64,000 bases of DNA, from positions 23,349-87,348 of the IMG/VR virus record IMGVR_UViG_3300005264_000003; one strand, written 5' to 3'. The notes beneath the pieces were generated by a model. The model searched no databases. It was not told the DNA's origin and was given only the letters and a program-made list of their open reading frames with translations. The position numbers and the translations under genes are program-made. The DNA comes from a virus. This document shows, in pieces, positions 63,088 through 64,000 of the stretch. How positions within the stretch are numbered: the stretch's first letter is position 1; each line of letters begins with the position of its first letter.

Positions 63088-64000
63088 ATGAGCAATAAAA
63101 TAGATGGAAGATTCATAAAAGATATACATGTTGAGCGCAATCCGATAATGTATGATGATTTTGGCGACGCAAACGTAATGGTTCGTATCCCGAAATTTAA
63201 AGTCGAAGATATCGACGCAAGCCTCGGAACAGGCATCCACCCCGCATTTATCGTCAATGGTGTCGAAAAAGATGCGATCTATATCGGCAAATATTTAGCC
63301 TCAGCGCAGGGCACTAATTTTGTCTCAATGCCCGACAAAGACCCTGCTGTATCAATTAATTTCGACACCGCCCGTGCAAAATGCACAGTAAAAGGTACAG
63401 GATGGCACTTAACGACAAACGCCGAATACGCTGCAATCGCACTGTGGAGCTGGAAAAACGGTACACTACCGCATGGTAATAACAATTATGGCCGCGACAC
63501 AGATCATAAACTAGAAACTGGCCGATTAACGCAAGCTTCGGCAATACTAGGGGCCAGCGGTACAGCCCGAACGTCGACAGGTAGTGGCCCAGCGACGTGG
63601 AGTCACGACCATACCGTTGACGGCATTTACGATATCAATGGTAACGTGTACGAATGGGCAAGTGGCATGCGCCTTAATGATGGCGAGATTCAGATACTTG
63701 AAAATAACAACGCCGCCGATAACACGAAAGACCAAAGTGCGACAAGCACAGAGTGGAAAGCTATACTCCAAGACGGCTCACTCGTAGCTCCAAGCACTGC
63801 ATCGACGCTAAAATATGATGCAACAGGAGCGACTGGCGCAGGGGCTCCGTTAGTTAGTGATACAGTATTGAGCCAATCCGACGGCACGACATATTCTTAC
63901 ACTTATTTGGAGTCGCTAGCCGTTGAAGCAGGGATAACCGTACCCGCATTACTGATACAGTTATCCTTATACCCAGCAGGTACAGGGTTGGGTGGCGATA
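63088..64000 (+). CDS. FGE-sulfatase/C-type-lectin-fold tail protein, partial at right edge
   Basis: An open frame of 304 codons running off the window, starting at ATG 63088 after AAGGAGATAAGG. It shows the pattern of formylglycine-generating-enzyme/C-type-lectin-fold phage proteins: VMVRIPKFKVED, HPAFIVNGVEKD, YIGKYLAS, TGWHLTTNAEYAAIALWSW, LPHGNNNYGRD, GIYDINGNVYEWASGMRL. GNVYEW is the signature of this fold. Such proteins form fibre tips and are the usual targets of diversity-generating retroelements, whose variable region would lie at the C-terminus beyond the window. Arginine codons are mostly CGN and GC content is high for this phage, indicating acquisition. Enzyme activity is unlikely. 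Confidence 0.7.
   Translation, partial: MSNKIDGRFIKDIHVERNPIMYDDFGDANVMVRIPKFKVEDIDASLGTGIHPAFIVNGVEKDAIYIGKYLASAQGTNFVSMPDKDPAVSINFDTARAKCTVKGTGWHLTTNAEYAAIALWSWKNGTLPHGNNNYGRDTDHKLETGRLTQASAILGASGTARTSTGSGPATWSHDHTVDGIYDINGNVYEWASGMRLNDGEIQILENNNAADNTKDQSATSTEWKAILQDGSLVAPSTASTLKYDATGATGAGAPLVSDTVLSQSDGTTYSYTYLESLAVEAGITVPALLIQLSLYPAGTGLGGD

Overview
The window is a 64 kb stretch of a large contractile-tailed bacteriophage (myovirus, probably jumbo-sized). All confidently called genes lie on the + strand, are packed almost end to end (many TAATG or ATGA stop/start overlaps), and code for a tail sheath, tail tube, tape-measure region, baseplate hub and spike, baseplate J protein, many baseplate/fibre proteins and a lysis cassette. 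No tRNA, insertion sequence, integrase or CRISPR array was seen. Base composition is AT-rich with AGA/AGG and ATA codons for most of the window. An endolysin with a Sec signal peptide and tail-fibre genes of proteobacterial prophage style suggest a Gram-negative host, perhaps an aquatic gammaproteobacterium; this is inference.

Layout. 0-4.2 kb: a head-tail/terminator-like protein, sheath and tube, with a UUCG hairpin between sheath and tube and a strong terminator after the tube. 4.25-8.1 kb: two tube-fold-like structural proteins (one with a large coiled-coil insertion) and a pair of small tail-assembly-chaperone-like proteins. 8.1-26.7 kb: three giant consecutive ORFs (1951, 1796 and 2452 residues). 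Each carries an enzyme-like domain not expected of a tail scaffold: a DEDDh exonuclease domain at the N-terminus of the first, both halves of a double-psi beta-barrel (multisubunit-type) RNA polymerase in the second, and a staphylococcal-nuclease domain at the N-terminus of the third, whose C-terminal half is a baseplate hub. 26.7-29.2 kb: spike pieces, gp25-like wedge, baseplate J. 29.2-53.5 kb: baseplate periphery and fibres, including a seven-bladed FG-GAP propeller protein, a Cas4-like iron-sulfur nuclease and a U32-peptidase-like protein embedded among structural genes. 53.5-55.4 kb: terminator, then holin-like protein, two further membrane proteins and a secreted CHAP/NlpC-type endolysin. 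55.4-64 kb: two giant modular/repetitive fibre proteins and a host-range module of clearly different composition, with a broken fibre-assembly gene and an FGE/C-type-lectin-like gene that runs off the right edge.

How it may work together. The sheath, tube, tape-measure and hub make the injection machine. The most striking reading is that this machine also carries enzymes into the cell: a single-chain virion RNA polymerase to transcribe the first phage genes, and nucleases to attack host DNA or process DNA ends. The RNA polymerase call rests on several separate motifs in the correct order (beta-like residues about 499-748, beta-prime-like 1281-1323, trigger-loop-like 1412-1424) and is the main discovery candidate here. 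All domain calls are from reading motifs by eye; no database or structure search was run.
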